The translations under genes were made by a program, and so were the position numbers. A DNA stretch of 64,000 nucleotides from Pomphorhynchus laevis (lineage: Eukaryota; Acanthocephala; Palaeacanthocephala; Echinorhynchida; Pomphorhynchidae), in assembly GCA_012934845.2 (NCBI GenBank), contig WNNJ02002706.1, positions 124,001-188,000 of the forward strand, written 5' to 3'. The notes beneath the pieces are model-generated. The model had not been told where the DNA came from, made no database searches, and saw nothing but the letters and a program-made list of their open reading frames with translations. This document shows, piece after piece, positions 11,238 to 21,818 of the stretch. Positions within the stretch are counted from its first letter, which is position 1. Each line of letters opens with the position of its first letter.

Positions 11238-11754
11238 CAGCAAATTTGGTGTGTAACTCATCTGACCTAATATGGACCGAAATGTTCAACTTTTTTAGAA
11301 CACTTAAACAAGAAACAACTCGATCGATTAAATTACTGTTTTCCAGTTTGGCAAATACACCTTCTTAGCCTTCCATAATCTCTCTTCCTGTTGCTAAATC
11401 TTCAATGAATAGAACAAAATCAAATTCTTCAAGTATAATTCTAAGAGGAGATTCAAATCATTTTCCAAAGAAGGACGGAGTGGTCGACAATGTAGAAGGC
11501 GGAGGAGAGGTCGAGGGAGATGAGAATGTTTCCATGCTAGGAGGCCTTGTCTTCTTCCAAGACAGCGCCTCCTATTACAATTACCAAGCAGAATGGTAAC
11601 CTCTGGAGATTGGCAGATGGGGTCACGACGGGAAATAAAGATAATGCCCGTGGGCAAGTGTATCTAACTTGTCCGGCTGAGTGTGGGAAGGGCAAACTTC
11701 CAACCTCTGGTTCAGACTAGTAGTAGGCATCCCACACCAGCTAACTTAACACAA

Positions 11755-12370
11755 TGCAAAGTAATCAATAACCTTTTTCACTGAATATCCTTCAATGGGA
11801 TTCGAGCGGTGCTTATGCCCTTAGCCTTCTATCTGGTAGAGATGCAGATGTTATAGTTCTTCAGGAGACGCGGTCTACCCGTCTCCCCAGGACATTACTC
11901 GATTTATCCCTAAGCACATCTACACCCACTATACTCCGTACACAACCCCACCTCACTCATTTATATCTCAAGGTCTTTTAACACTGGTAAAGAGCTCTTT
12001 AAGATTATCCCTCTTACTTGACTATTCTTGTTCAGCCCTGTCTTGTTTAGCCATATCTCTCTATAAAAACAGTAAACGCATCAGCATAGCCAATATCTAT
12101 ATCCGGCCAGGATAAATTCACAAAAACTGTGTCCTCCTAGCGGTTATGACATGTTACAGCAGAACTAATTGTTGGATTAATGCAGCAAACCTCAGAACCA
12201 AGAACGACTATCTTATTCACAAACCCCCTTCCCCAACTTTCATTGCTCAACAACTAATTCTCTCCTCGACATATTACTGCTTCATAAGTGGTTGTTCAAA
12301 CCCATCTGTACTGAACAGTCGCGCCAACATCATACCACCTCTCATGACCTTATTCGCTGGTGGATAGAGG
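11755..12370 (+). pseudogene. Endonuclease remains of gag-type LINE copy A
   Basis: DNA at 11780-11990 closely matches the endonuclease start of copy C (63225-63440), including the stretch encoding SLLSGRDADVIVLQETRS. Frame breaks prevent a continuous product. Further stretches to 12370 match copy C up to about 63870. Confidence 0.7.
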
Positions 12371-12739
12371 AAGATACGTTGCTTAAAAGAAGGTTTCACT
12401 TTGATCACATCAGTGGCCTTCTTTAAGGCAGCCATCCAACTCTCCTAGAATTGGTAATTAGAGTTTGACCAAATTTAATTCCTACCTCTCAACGCAAGCT
12501 ACCGCATTGCTTTCGACTACATATAAAGGTTGCATATACAATCCAACTCCAACAAACTCAAGGTACTAGCTAATATGCTAAACCTTCCTAATCTCTGTTT
12601 CCGCCAGACAGGTCCTCTCGAATGAATATTGGAGCACTACATATAGGTTCCAGCTGAGTAGGGATAGGGCGAGCATTGCTTACCTTAACCCTTCTCAGTC
12701 TTCCTTTTGGAAGATATTCAAGAAGTAGAAGTTTGTCTG

Positions 12740-13916
12740 TTGGAGGGACAGAGCCTTGGGTTGGATTGGTAGTATAGGCCTTGATAAAGTTTTGGAGATG
12801 TCACTATCCCTACATAATTATGGAGCTACTAAATCTCCCCAATCAATGCCGCATTGGGGTGACTTTAGGAGCAGGGACTTATCAGTCATAGATATCCTAA
12901 ACTCCTGGGGGGGGCACTTCCATGCACATTCAAATCCCAAGCGACAGTCTCCACTCGGGTCTGCCAGCTTTTGACAGACAGTCAGAGAAAGGAGGTCGCC
13001 ATCACTATGCTACTAGCCTCCCCGTGCGATGTTGCTGGCATAAATATTAGCCGACGTGTGTTTTTATACCAAAAAACAAATCGATTTCATGTCCTAAAGA
13101 TCTGCGACCCATTTCGATTCGAAAGTCCCTCATCGCCATTTACGAAAAAGCTATTGCGCGTAAAATCCTCGATAATCTAAGTAGGCGAACTTTAATCTCA
13201 TCAGGTTTAATGGGTACGTAAAAGATCGCTCGGTTAATTCAGCAATAGGTGAAGTGAATCAGTTTTGTCAAGATAACAGTCATCAGCTTGCTGTGGCTGT
13301 CTTTCTTGATTTTTCTGCTGCATTTGACCACAATTCCATTCCTTTTGTTATCTCTTCTCTCAGGTCTCTTTGGCTGCCTGCGAGAATTGTTAACAGGGTG
13401 GAATTATTGGTGTATACCAAGCGATTCTTCTATGAAGACGACCCTGATGCATGCCAGTTCTACCGTATTACGGGTATGCCTCAAGAATCACCACTTTCTC
13501 CAATCTTGTATCTTGCTGCCTCCATTAAACGCAAACGACATCTTGTGGTATACGCTAATGATATTACACCCCTGTTCTTTGGATGCAGGTGCAAAGATGT
13601 AGTCTCTGACATCAACCGTTTCTTTTTAAGATTAAAAGATCAGCTACCCATATCCAATCTTGCTCTCAACTCCTCTAAATCGCAGGTGGTCGTCTTTCAT
13701 GGCGCCCATACCTACAAAAAGAAACTTAAGAGATTTGCACTCTCTCCACGTTCCTCCAATTTGCAGCCTCAACCACTCCCTACCTTCACAAGTCGAGTAA
13801 AATACATGGGGTTCACTATTACGGTGAACTGGTCAGCGAAAGCTGACCTGGATATACTCAAACGTATACAAAAGAAAGCTAGGTGGGCCCTGAAACGGCT
13901 CAGCATCTGTCATTGA
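12740..13916 (+). pseudogene. Reverse transcriptase remains of gag-type LINE copy A
   Basis: The best preserved part is a 220-residue frame at 13254-13916 with VFLDFSAAFD (RT motif A), GMPQESPLSPILY (motif B), a decayed YAND box in place of YADD (motif C) and LALNSSKSQVVVF. The aspartate loss in motif C implies a dead enzyme. The segment ends in KRIQKKARWALK, near the C-terminus of the polymerase region. Earlier RT sequence (12740-13180) is split across frames. Confidence 0.8.
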
Positions 13917-14179
13917 ATGGGAAAACGTAAGTGTGCCTCTGGTGTTCTTGGGCTATCTCGAGATTAGTCATATTTTTAAAAGGACGTACCCCAAAGCAAA
14001 GACTAAGGTTTCTAAAACTCCTCATCCGGCTATTACCGAGCATAGTCCGCCTCGATTGGATTCTTTGGGAGGGGGAGTGAGATACTCAGGGTGGTTTATT
14101 CGGAGATCGGCGTGTTCCATCGGCTCGAGGACTCTGATACCTTTCACCTGATGCGACTGAACTGGCTTTGTTTTCTATG

Positions 14180-15748
14180 TATTCTTTCTCTTCATGTTTT
14201 TCGTTTTAAAACTTTTTAGTGGTTATATAGTTGTTAACAAAATCCTTATTATTATGAACATTTAGTCTATTATCTATTAATAGATATTAGTCATTATCTA
14301 TTAGTAAGACTGTTATTTTTATATTCAATTATCGTTTCAAATTAATATTGAATTTTAGCAATTTATTGACTTTTCTCAAATTTTAAAGTCACATGCTAAT
14401 TCACACGCTGTTATTTTTTCTAAATACATAAATTATCAAATAAAATTATTTAATAAATTAATTATAATATTTATTGGTGACTCATTTGTCACAAAATTGA
14501 GTCTTTGCCCGGTTGATCAAAAAAGAGACCATATTTACAATCTCAAATACGACTATATAGACAAATGTTTTATATAAAAAATCAAAGGAAACTATAAGTC
14601 ATGAAAAATGGAAAAACGTTAATTCAAACATTATTCACTCAACACCTTAACTCGAGACTGGCAAATATAAAAAGCGAGCATAAAATGATGCCAGTGTAGA
14701 TGTTTGCTGTGGATTAATGGCTTACGTAAATCAACTAGCTGTATGCTGTACACCAAAATTACCTAGATTATGAGCTCTGATCTAGAAAACACTAATTTTC
14801 TAGATCATATAGTTTTCGTTAGATGCTATTGTTGGCTATTTTCAGTTTTTTAATTCTTAGCGGGCTGTAATCCATGTTCTGATAAATCGTATGCTATTAA
14901 TTAGTCAATTCATAAAAATTATTTTTTCTATGATTAAATTTATATAAATATAAATTATAAAAATATTTAACAATTAGAAATTATTTATTTAATTTTTTAA
15001 TTTTTATTTTGCATTATTTTTAATACAAAGATATTTATCAATTTGTTGATTTGACTTATTAGATTTTTAAATGTTTTTTAAAAGATAATTTTTGTAATAA
15101 TTTACCTTTAAAGTATACTTTGTTAATAATTATATTTTAAAAATGAAATAAAATATTTTAAGTTAGCTTTCTAAACTGTTAAATTATTAGATTTCGTAAA
15201 ATTAGATTTAACGAAATCTAATAATTTAGATTTTTTTAAAATTAGATTTAATTAAAATTGATTTAATTAGAACAAAACATTTTCGATTGTGAAAGTGTTT
15301 TGTCAAAACACTTTAGATTTAGAAACTTAATAGTACGTAACTCAAAAATGCACTGTAAATGAGTTGTTTGCGTACGAGGTTGATAAAATACATTATCAAT
15401 TTTTTTAAATACTTCAGTGCCATAAAATGTAAGTTGATACGCAAGTTGATGCAGAAAATGTATATTTTTGATAAACTTTGTGAAAAGTTGATAAGGAAAT
15501 TATTAAGTGGTTGGAAAATCGTTTTACAAATACGACCAGCGTCGTCGTGAACTATATTGCAAGACGGTTAACATTATAGTCGATTAAGTTTATGAATAAT
15601 TGATATGAGTATTTAAAAACGCAAATAAAACGAAATTAAACGCAGTTTATACGATGAACATCAAAGAAAAACATCCGATGAATCTAAACTCATAAATTAC
15701 TATAGAATGTGTTTTCCTGTACACTTAATTTGCTTAATTTGTTAACTT
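14180..15748. other. AT-rich region without a recognised gene
   Basis: No convincing coding sequence. It holds a diverged copy of the PLE-end motif near 14865-14930, and a strong hairpin at 15181-15228. A small frame at 15359-15550 has no recognisable features. Confidence 0.5.
15181..15228. repeat. Perfect inverted repeat
   Basis: AAATTATTAGATTTCGT and its reverse complement are separated by about 12 bases, giving a 17-18-bp stem. It lies in AT-rich DNA, and no flanking duplication that would mark a small foldback transposon was found. Confidence 0.7.
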
Positions 15749-15853
15749 ATCCCAAGGCAGGTGTAACAACAAATCATATTTTATACATTTGCACACTTTA
15801 AAGTGTCCCTGTAAAACAGCCTTTCTATTAAAAAGAATTTAGTGCCTGATGCA

Positions 15854-16192
15854 CTAAATGTGTGATGAACTATCACACTAAACGTCGTGTGATAGTTCAT
15901 CTTACTGACGATGGCTGCCGGCTATCACATGACCGTCTAGAAGTGACGATAGTTTGCAGGCTGAAGAATATGCTCGAGTCAAAAACTCACCCATATATAT
16001 GAGTAAGTCATGAAAGTTATATATAGCCACATATTTCAGATTATTGATACAAGGAATCTTATTAGAGAACGCTGATATAGTAACCTCTTTTAATAGTAAC
16101 AGCAAAATATTATTAAAAATCTATTGATTAATAATTAAACATAGCCCCGATGCTATGTTTGATCAAGGAATAGGTGACTTAACAGGGGATTA
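15854..16192. other. Insertion within the first 464-bp monomer
   Basis: Absent from the other three monomers. It begins with a strong hairpin (15862-15901) and has no recognised coding content. The junctions are in the TGCCTGATGCA...TTAAA segment of the monomer. Whether it is a small non-autonomous transposon is not clear. Confidence 0.6.
15862..15901. repeat. Inverted repeat at the insertion edge
   Basis: GATGAACTATCACAC and GTGTGATAGTTCATC flank an 8-base loop, giving a 15-bp perfect stem. Confidence 0.8.
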
Positions 16193-16336
16193 CATTAAAA
16201 CTGCAATAGTAACTGCCATGCACAGAGCTTATGCTAAATTTCCTCTGATGATTCAGATTAAGGGTAGTTCTGCTTTTTCGAGGTTTGAACATTGTTTAAC
16301 CGTGTGTTAAGGTGCCTATGGATGATTATTAAAGTC

Positions 16337-16378
16337 ACGGTACTGATGAGCTCCGTTAGAGCGAAACGCGTATACCGT
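16337..16378 (+). ncRNA. Hammerhead ribozyme motif, monomer 1
   Basis: In order: ACGGTA (stem I, 5' strand), CTGATGA core, GCTC-CGTTA-GAGC (stem II with 5-base loop), GAAA core, CGCGT (very short stem III), A, then TACCGT (stem I, 3' strand, perfect complement of ACGGTA). All invariant core bases of the hammerhead are present, and the cleavage triplet would be GUA. Cutting after that A would release 464-nt units from a tandem transcript. The short stem III is typical of hammerheads from animal satellites and Penelope-like elements. Activity cannot be read from sequence. Confidence 0.85.
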
Positions 16379-16800
16379 TGTTGAAGTTTGTCGTCACACA
16401 TAGGATGACTGGGCATACGTAGCGACTTTGAATATTGCGAGAATAATTCGGTTCTATTTCTTAGTCTGATGAGGATATATAGAATGCTGCCTGGTGTTTA
16501 TGCCTCATCATGAGGAAAACATAGTGATTTATTTACGAGTACACCATTGTGTGTCTCAGGGCAGGTGTAACAACAAATTATATTTTATATATTTGTACAC
16601 TTTAAAGTGTCCATGTAAAACAGCATTTCTATTAAAAGGAATTTAGTGCCTGATGCATGGTTAAACCGCAATACGCACTGCCATGCACATAGCTAATGCT
16701 AAATTTCCTCTGATGATTCAGATTAAGGGGAGTTCTGTTTTTCGAGCTTTAAACATTGTTTAAGCGTGTGTTAAGGTGCCTATGGATGATTATTAAAGTA

Positions 16801-16842
16801 ACGGTACTGATGAGCTCCGTTAGAGCGAAACGCGTATACCGT
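16801..16842 (+). ncRNA. Hammerhead ribozyme motif, monomer 2
   Basis: Identical to the motif at 16337 in core, stem I, stem II, loop and cleavage triplet, exactly 464 bp downstream. The bases just outside stem I differ slightly between the copies while the ribozyme itself does not. Confidence 0.85.
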
Positions 16843-17264
16843 TGTTGAAGTTTGTCGTTACACATAGGATGACTAAGCATACGTAGCTACTTTAAATATT
16901 GCGAGAATAATTCGGTTCTATTTCTTGATCTGATGAGGATATATAGAATGCTGCCTGGTGTTTATGCCTCATCATGAGGAAAACATAGTGATTTATTTAC
17001 GAGTACACCATTGTGTGTCCCAGGGCAGGTGTAACAACAAATTATATTTTATATATTTGTACACTTGAAAGTGTCCCTGTAAAACAGCATTTCTATTAAA
17101 AGGAATTTAGTGCCTGATGCATGGTTAAACCGCAATACGCACTGCCATGCACATAGCTAATGCTAAATTTCCTCTGATGATTCAGATTAAGGGGAGTTCT
17201 GTTTTTCGAGCTTTAAACATTGTTTAAGCGTGTGTTAAGGTGCCTATGGATGATTATTAAAGTA

Positions 17265-17306
17265 ACGGTACTGATAAGATCAGTTAGAGCGAAACGCGTC
17301 TACCGT
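17265..17306 (+). ncRNA. Decayed hammerhead motif, monomer 3
   Basis: Stem I (ACGGTA/TACCGT) and GAAA are kept. The core reads CTGATAA, replacing the guanine that acts as general acid, and stem II (GATC...GAGC) no longer pairs fully. The cleavage triplet is GUC rather than GUA. Cleavage at this monomer is expected to be lost or very poor. Confidence 0.8.
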
Positions 17307-17725
17307 TGTTGAAGTTTGTCGTCACACATAGGATGACTGGGCATACGTAGCGACCTTGAATATTGCGAGAATAATTCAGTTCTATTTCTTGATCAGATGA
17401 GGATATATAGAATGCTGCCTGGTGTTTTTGGCTCATCATGAGGAAAACATAGTTATTTATTTACGAGTACACCATTGTGTGTCCCAGGGCAGGTGTAACA
17501 ACAAATTATATTTTATATATTTGTACACTTGAAAGTGTCCCTGTAAAACAGCATTTCTATTAAAAGGAATTTAGTGCCTGATGCATGGTTAAATTGCAAT
17601 AGTCACTGCCATGCACAGTGCTTATGCTAAATTTCCTCTGATGTTTCAGATTAAGGTTACTTCTGTTGTTCGAGCTTTAAACACTGTTTAAGCGTGTGTT
17701 AAGGTGCCTATGAACGCTAAAAATC

Positions 17726-17805
17726 GGTGCGAGCAGGATTTGAACCTGCGCGGGAAATCCCAACAGATTTCAAGTCTGTCGCCTTAACCACTCGGCCATC
17801 GCACC
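17726..17805 (-). tRNA. tRNA-Ser (anticodon UGA)
   Basis: Read on the minus strand, the acceptor stem GGTGCGA pairs with TCGCACC. Box A (TGGCCGAGTGG) and box B (GGTTCAAATCC) are both present. The anticodon arm ends CTTGAAA, giving UGA, and a short serine-type variable arm (GGGATTTCCC) precedes the T arm. A TTTTT run follows within four bases of the 3' end and should stop RNA polymerase III. It is 80 nt long with no intron and decodes UCA codons. It sits 12 bp from the end of the 464-bp repeat array, in opposite orientation. Everything needed for function appears intact. Confidence 0.95.
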
Positions 17806-17984
17806 GTTCAATGTGATATTTTATATTCATCGCTGATCTATTGATTATTCAAAAAAGTTTCAATTATCTGACTTATTAATGGTTATTATTTCTTCTATCT
17901 AATTTAATTTTTGCAGTTTTTCAGACAGCTATAGATAGTCACAAATGACCATCTCTCACGGCACATACTTTGAAAACTGGACTA

Positions 17985-18029
17985 TCTGTTACTGTCATTA
18001 GTTTCTTAGATAAGATAATATCATATATA
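17985..18029 (+). repeat. Left flank of the 20-bp satellite, duplicated on the right
   Basis: The stretch ACTGTCATTAGTTTCTTAGATAAGATAATATCATATATA reappears with few changes at 19138-19175 on the other side of the array. Confidence 0.7.
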
Positions 18030-19105
18030 AATTCAATCAATTCAATCAGTTGCAGATGAATTCAATCAGTTGCAGATCAATTCAATCTGTTGCAGATCAA
18101 TTCAATCAGTTACAGATCAATTCAATCATTTACGGATCAATTCAATTAATTACAGATCAATTTAATCAGTTGCAAATCAATTCAATCAGTTGCAGATCAA
18201 TTGAATCAGTTGCAGATCAATTTAATCTGTTGCATATCAATTCAATCAGTTGCGGATCAATTCAATCAGTTGCAGATCAATTCAATCAGTTGCAGATGAA
18301 TTTAATCAGTTGCAGATGAATTCAATCAGTTGCAGATGAATTCAATCAGTTGCAGATGAATTCAATCTGTTGCAGATCAATTCAATCTGTTGCAGAACAA
18401 TTCAATAAGTTCAAGATCAATTCAATTAGTTGCGGATCAATTCAATCAGTTGCAGATCAATTTAATCATTTGCAAATCAATTCAATCAGTTGCAGATCAA
18501 TTCAATCAGTTGCGGATCAATTCAATCAGTTGCAGATTAATTCAATCAGTTGCAGATCAATTCAATCAGTTGCAGATCAATTCAATCAGTTGCAGATCAA
18601 TTTAATCAGTTGCAGATCAATTCAATCAGTTGCAGATCAATTCAATCAGTTGCAGATAAATTCAATCAGTTGCAGATCAATTTAATTAGTTGCAGATCAA
18701 TTCAATTAGTTGCAGATCAATTCAATCAGTTGCAGATCAATTTAATCAGTTGCTGATCAATTCAATAAGTTGCAGATCAATTGAATCAGTTGCAGATCAA
18801 TTTAATCAGTTGCTGATCAATTCAACTAGTTGCAGATCAATTCAATTAGTTGCAGATCAATTCAATCAGTTGCATATCAATTTAATTAGTTGCTGATCAA
18901 TTCAACTAGTTGCATCAATTTAATTAGCTGCAGATCAATTTAATCACTTGCAGATCAATTCAATCAGTTGCAGATCAATTCAATCAGTTGCAGATCAATT
19001 CAATCAGTTGCAGATTAATTCAATCAGTTGCAGATCAATTCAATCAGTTGCAGATAAATTCAATCAGTTGCAGATAAATTCAATAAGTTACAGATCAATT
19101 TATAT
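18030..19105 (+). repeat. 20-bp satellite array
   Basis: About 54 copies of TTCAATCAGTTGCAGATCAA with mostly single-base variants. The repeat length and composition leave several frames open, giving false proteins built of QFNQLQINSI-type repeats; these are not genes. The array ends in irregular units near 18905-18930 and 19090. Confidence 0.95.
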
Positions 19106-19329
19106 CAATTCAAGCACAGAAGGAAGTTAATGGGAGGACTGTCATTCCTTTGTTAAATAAGATAATATCATATATATTAATTTTGATATATAAATATTAT
19201 TCTCGCGTGCTAAGCATATTACCCACATAGAAATAAATTAATATCAAATAACAAGATCCATTATCCGATAGAAGTAAAATTTTCCCATGTCAACTTTCAA
19301 TACGAATAAATTCGTAGTTTTTGAATCTG

Positions 19330-19900
19330 ATTCATCTAAATTTGAAGAAAGCTGGCACAAGCCATCACAAAATTTATTTAACCGAATATTTCGATGCCTA
19401 GCTGGCATCATCTTCAGCAATTGAGATCGCGGATGAACAGTGATTCAAGAATCTGTCGTTGGAAGGCTTGTTGTCGATTAGCAACATCGACATACAGCGG
19501 CTCACTTTGCTGTTGCAGAACATTCCCTTTTGATCGGACACAAAATTGACTTTGATGAAGTTAAAGTCCTTGCTAATCGACAACAAGCCTTCCAACGACA
19601 GATTCTTGAAGAAATGTTCATCCGCGATCTCAAGCCGAAATTAAATGAGATGGATGAATATCACCTCATGTTGGGTGGTATTACATAGAATGGTTGACGA
19701 GATTAGTGCTGGTTTTCCTTCCTGTTTTGTTTTGACATTTTTCTTCTTTTTATGTTGACACGTACACCTTTGTGCCTTTATTAACATTTCATATTGCTGA
19801 AGATGATACCAGCTAGGCATCGAAATATTCGATTAAATAAATTTTGTGATGGTTTTTGCCAGCTTTCTTTAAATTTAAATGTCGTCAAGCCGTCGCAATC
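19330..19900 (+). mobile_element. Rearranged PLE 3' end
   Basis: The right part (19490-19880) encodes the C-terminal end of a PLE GIY-YIG endonuclease region (VAEHSLLIGHKI, FDEVKVLANRQQAFQRQI) and continues into a tail with CTGAAGATGATACCAGCTAG and GCATCGAAATATTCG. The same sequence lies at 31020-31400. The left part (19345-19470) is the reverse complement of that tail and of nearby coding sequence, so two copies meet head to head. Confidence 0.75.
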
Positions 19901-20494
19901 CTCATTTAAATTCAATTTATTCGAACAAGTCTGTGGCAGACCAATGAGGAAAATTCTGTGTTGTTACTTAGAGGCTTAATTAAGGATGTGCACGATCTTC
20001 AATTTACGGTTTTTAAAGTCATGCAAGCAGGAAGGTCTGATACTGGTGTTTTCTCGGATCAAATACATGGGATGTACTCGACAATCTAAATCCACAATGC
20101 GGATATTGAAACAATGTTCTTTTAAACTAATTGGAAATGAGATCAGGAGCAAGTACTGTTTGTTATCGAATATAAAACTGGATTGCTCTATGATGGAATG
20201 TGGACTGACAACAATGATCGCTCTAAACGATTGGATGGAATTTCTAGAATTTGCTCGACTCTATATTGCAAGGAAGGCTAATGTAAAACGCCATAAACTC
20301 GAACTGAAACTAAAGAGCTTACGCTGACCTCAATTTCAGGTTAGTGATACCTAAAATTGAGTGTCGCCATTATTACGGCACAATCTTCTACACAGAATAT
20401 CGTTCCTGATAATTCTAGGCACCTAAAAAAAGTTTTGGTTTCTTATAAACATACAATCAATCCAGCAAATTTAACAGTTTTAACGCACAAGGAC
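19901..20494. other. Unassigned DNA
   Basis: Two small open frames (19986-20327 and part of 20357-20490) have no recognisable motif. Phrases such as LRMCTIFNLRF and MIALNDWMEFLEF could be debris of a larger element, but nothing supports a call. Confidence 0.35.
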
Positions 20495-20790
20495 AACCAT
20501 CGACGCACTACGACAACCATCGACGCACTACGACAACCATCTACGACAACCATCGACGACTACCATCAACGACAACCATCAACGACAACCATCGACGACA
20601 ACCATCGACGACAACCATCGACGACAACCATCGACGACAACCATCAACGACAACCATCAACGACAACCATCGACGACAACCATCGACGACAACCATCGAC
20701 GACAACCATCGACGACAACCATCGACGACAACCATCGACGACAACAATCGACGACAACCATCGACGACAACAATCGACGGCAACCATCGT
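20495..20790 (+). repeat. 13-bp minisatellite next to a LINE 5' end
   Basis: About 22 copies of CGACGACAACCAT with A/G variants. It ends a few bases before the first codon of LINE ORF1 at 20793. The apparent protein here (TTIDDNHRRQPS repeats) is a product of the repeat, not a gene. Confidence 0.92.
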
Positions 20791-20792
20791 TT

Positions 20793-21818
20793 ATGGGTGG
20801 ACGTAAGAAAACAACTAAGACCGACACCAACTATGGACAACTGCAAGTACAGTGCTCGATACACGATTGCAGCGTCTGGACAACAATCACCTGCGACAAG
20901 AATAAGGCTAAAGAAGACTTCGTATGTGGTTTTTGTGCTAACAAACTAATATGCAACCTTTCCAATAAGCACATATCAACATCCAACACGTCAACTCAAA
21001 CTATCCCCGTCGTTTCTAATGTCCTTTCTTCACCCACCGACCCTGCCACCATATACACTTCCCATTCCATGTCATCTTCACTCCCCGACACCCCACGTCC
21101 CGTCCTTCCTGTCTCGTTTCTCAATAACTTGCATCCATCAATCAAAATCACCTCCACCAACCTCCACTATCCTTCCACTCATAACCTTTCCTCACATCGC
21201 TTGCCACCCTCTTTATTATCATTATCCTCTATGTCTCCCGTCGTCAAACCAAATCCCTCCAAATCATCAACTGCCAGCTCTTCTATCGTGATCTCACCTA
21301 CTCACGTCAGTCGTCCTCCTTTACGGAAGCGCTTTGCTTCTCGCGATCGTTGCGTCATTGTTACTAATATCACGCCTTCTAACTCCTTATCTCCACAAGC
21401 ACGTCTGGACCACGATGTTTCCGCCTTCAGATCCATCCTCTCGTCTATTGTTCCTGCGGATAAACCATCCTTTTTCAAGGACATTTCTCCTGTCGCATTC
21501 ATCCGTCTAAACAAATCTTCTCAATCTAATCCTTCCCAGCCCCCTCTCCTAAAAATTGTTTTCAAGCATCGCTCTCACGCGTCTTCTGTCCTCTCTCAAC
21601 GATTCAAACTCATGTCATCTTCAACCACTCGAATTTTCCCCGATCGCGCCCCTTCCGAAATCGCTCAAATCTCTTCAGCCCGCATCGAAAAACGCCGTCG
21701 CGAGGAAAACGGCGAAACATCACTCGCCATCCGAAACATAGACGGAAATTTTCAAGTTGTCCACACCCGTCCAAAAATTCGATGGCGCTCCATCTCTCCT
21801 ATGTGTCTTCTCCACTAG
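20793..21818 (+). CDS. LINE ORF1 protein
   Basis: A 341-residue frame. The N-terminus has a cysteine/histidine cluster (CSIHDCSVW...C...FVCGFC, residues about 20-50) of PHD or related zinc-finger type, as described for ORF1 of some CR1-group LINEs. A long serine/proline-rich linker follows, then a C-terminal region with LKIVFKHRSHASSVLSQRFK that is probably RNA-binding. It overlaps the start of ORF2 by about 37 bp in another frame. The frame is open throughout and may be intact; the minus-strand sister copy is broken in several places. Confidence 0.75.
   Translation: MGGRKKTTKTDTNYGQLQVQCSIHDCSVWTTITCDKNKAKEDFVCGFCANKLICNLSNKHISTSNTSTQTIPVVSNVLSSPTDPATIYTSHSMSSSLPDTPRPVLPVSFLNNLHPSIKITSTNLHYPSTHNLSSHRLPPSLLSLSSMSPVVKPNPSKSSTASSSIVISPTHVSRPPLRKRFASRDRCVIVTNITPSNSLSPQARLDHDVSAFRSILSSIVPADKPSFFKDISPVAFIRLNKSSQSNPSQPPLLKIVFKHRSHASSVLSQRFKLMSSSTTRIFPDRAPSEIAQISSARIEKRRREENGETSLAIRNIDGNFQVVHTRPKIRWRSISPMCLLH

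Larger units (their letters stand above)
10800..14170 (+). mobile_element. Gag-type LINE, copy A (decayed)
   Basis: Three related LINEs share an ORF1 with cysteine knuckles ending NCGLEHPAWS or similar, an endonuclease ORF starting near FSLNILQWNSGGA, and a reverse transcriptase. Copy A has recognisable ORF1 (10800-11237), endonuclease (about 11760-12370) and RT (about 12740-13916) remains, all on the plus strand, with many frame breaks. Copies B (34.74-37.76 kb) and C (61.93 kb to the window end) align with it in long stretches. An I/Jockey-group origin is likely from ORF1 plus endonuclease layout but is not proven. Confidence 0.8.
15749..17713 (+). repeat. 464-bp tandem repeat with hammerhead motifs
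   Basis: The landmark GCAGGTGTAACAACAAAT occurs at about 15757, 16561, 17025 and 17489. The last three are exactly 464 bp apart, and the hammerhead motif repeats at the same 464-bp spacing (16337, 16801, 17265). The first interval is longer because about 340 bp of unrelated DNA (15854-16192) interrupts the first monomer. The last monomer is cut off just before its hammerhead position and is followed after 12 bp by the tRNA-Ser gene. Monomers are highly similar over most of their length. The unit has no open frame of note, so this is a non-coding satellite or retrozyme-like repeat. Confidence 0.9.

Noticed and set aside
15359-15550. 63-codon frame as a small gene
   Set aside because: No motif, homology or regulatory signals; expected by chance in this length of DNA.
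18050-19130. Long open frames of repeated QFNQLQINSI-type sequence
   Set aside because: They come from the 20-bp satellite, whose unit lacks stops in several frames at once; nothing indicates translation.
19797-19835. PLE tail CTGAAGATGATACC...GCATCGAAATA as a hammerhead
   Set aside because: A GATG/CATC stem followed by GAAA is present, but the CTGATGA core is not, and no stem I or stem III can be drawn. It is listed as PLE tail only.
20357-20864. Frames of TTIDDNHRRQ and VVVDGCRRWLS repeats on both strands
   Set aside because: Both are produced by the 13-bp minisatellite.
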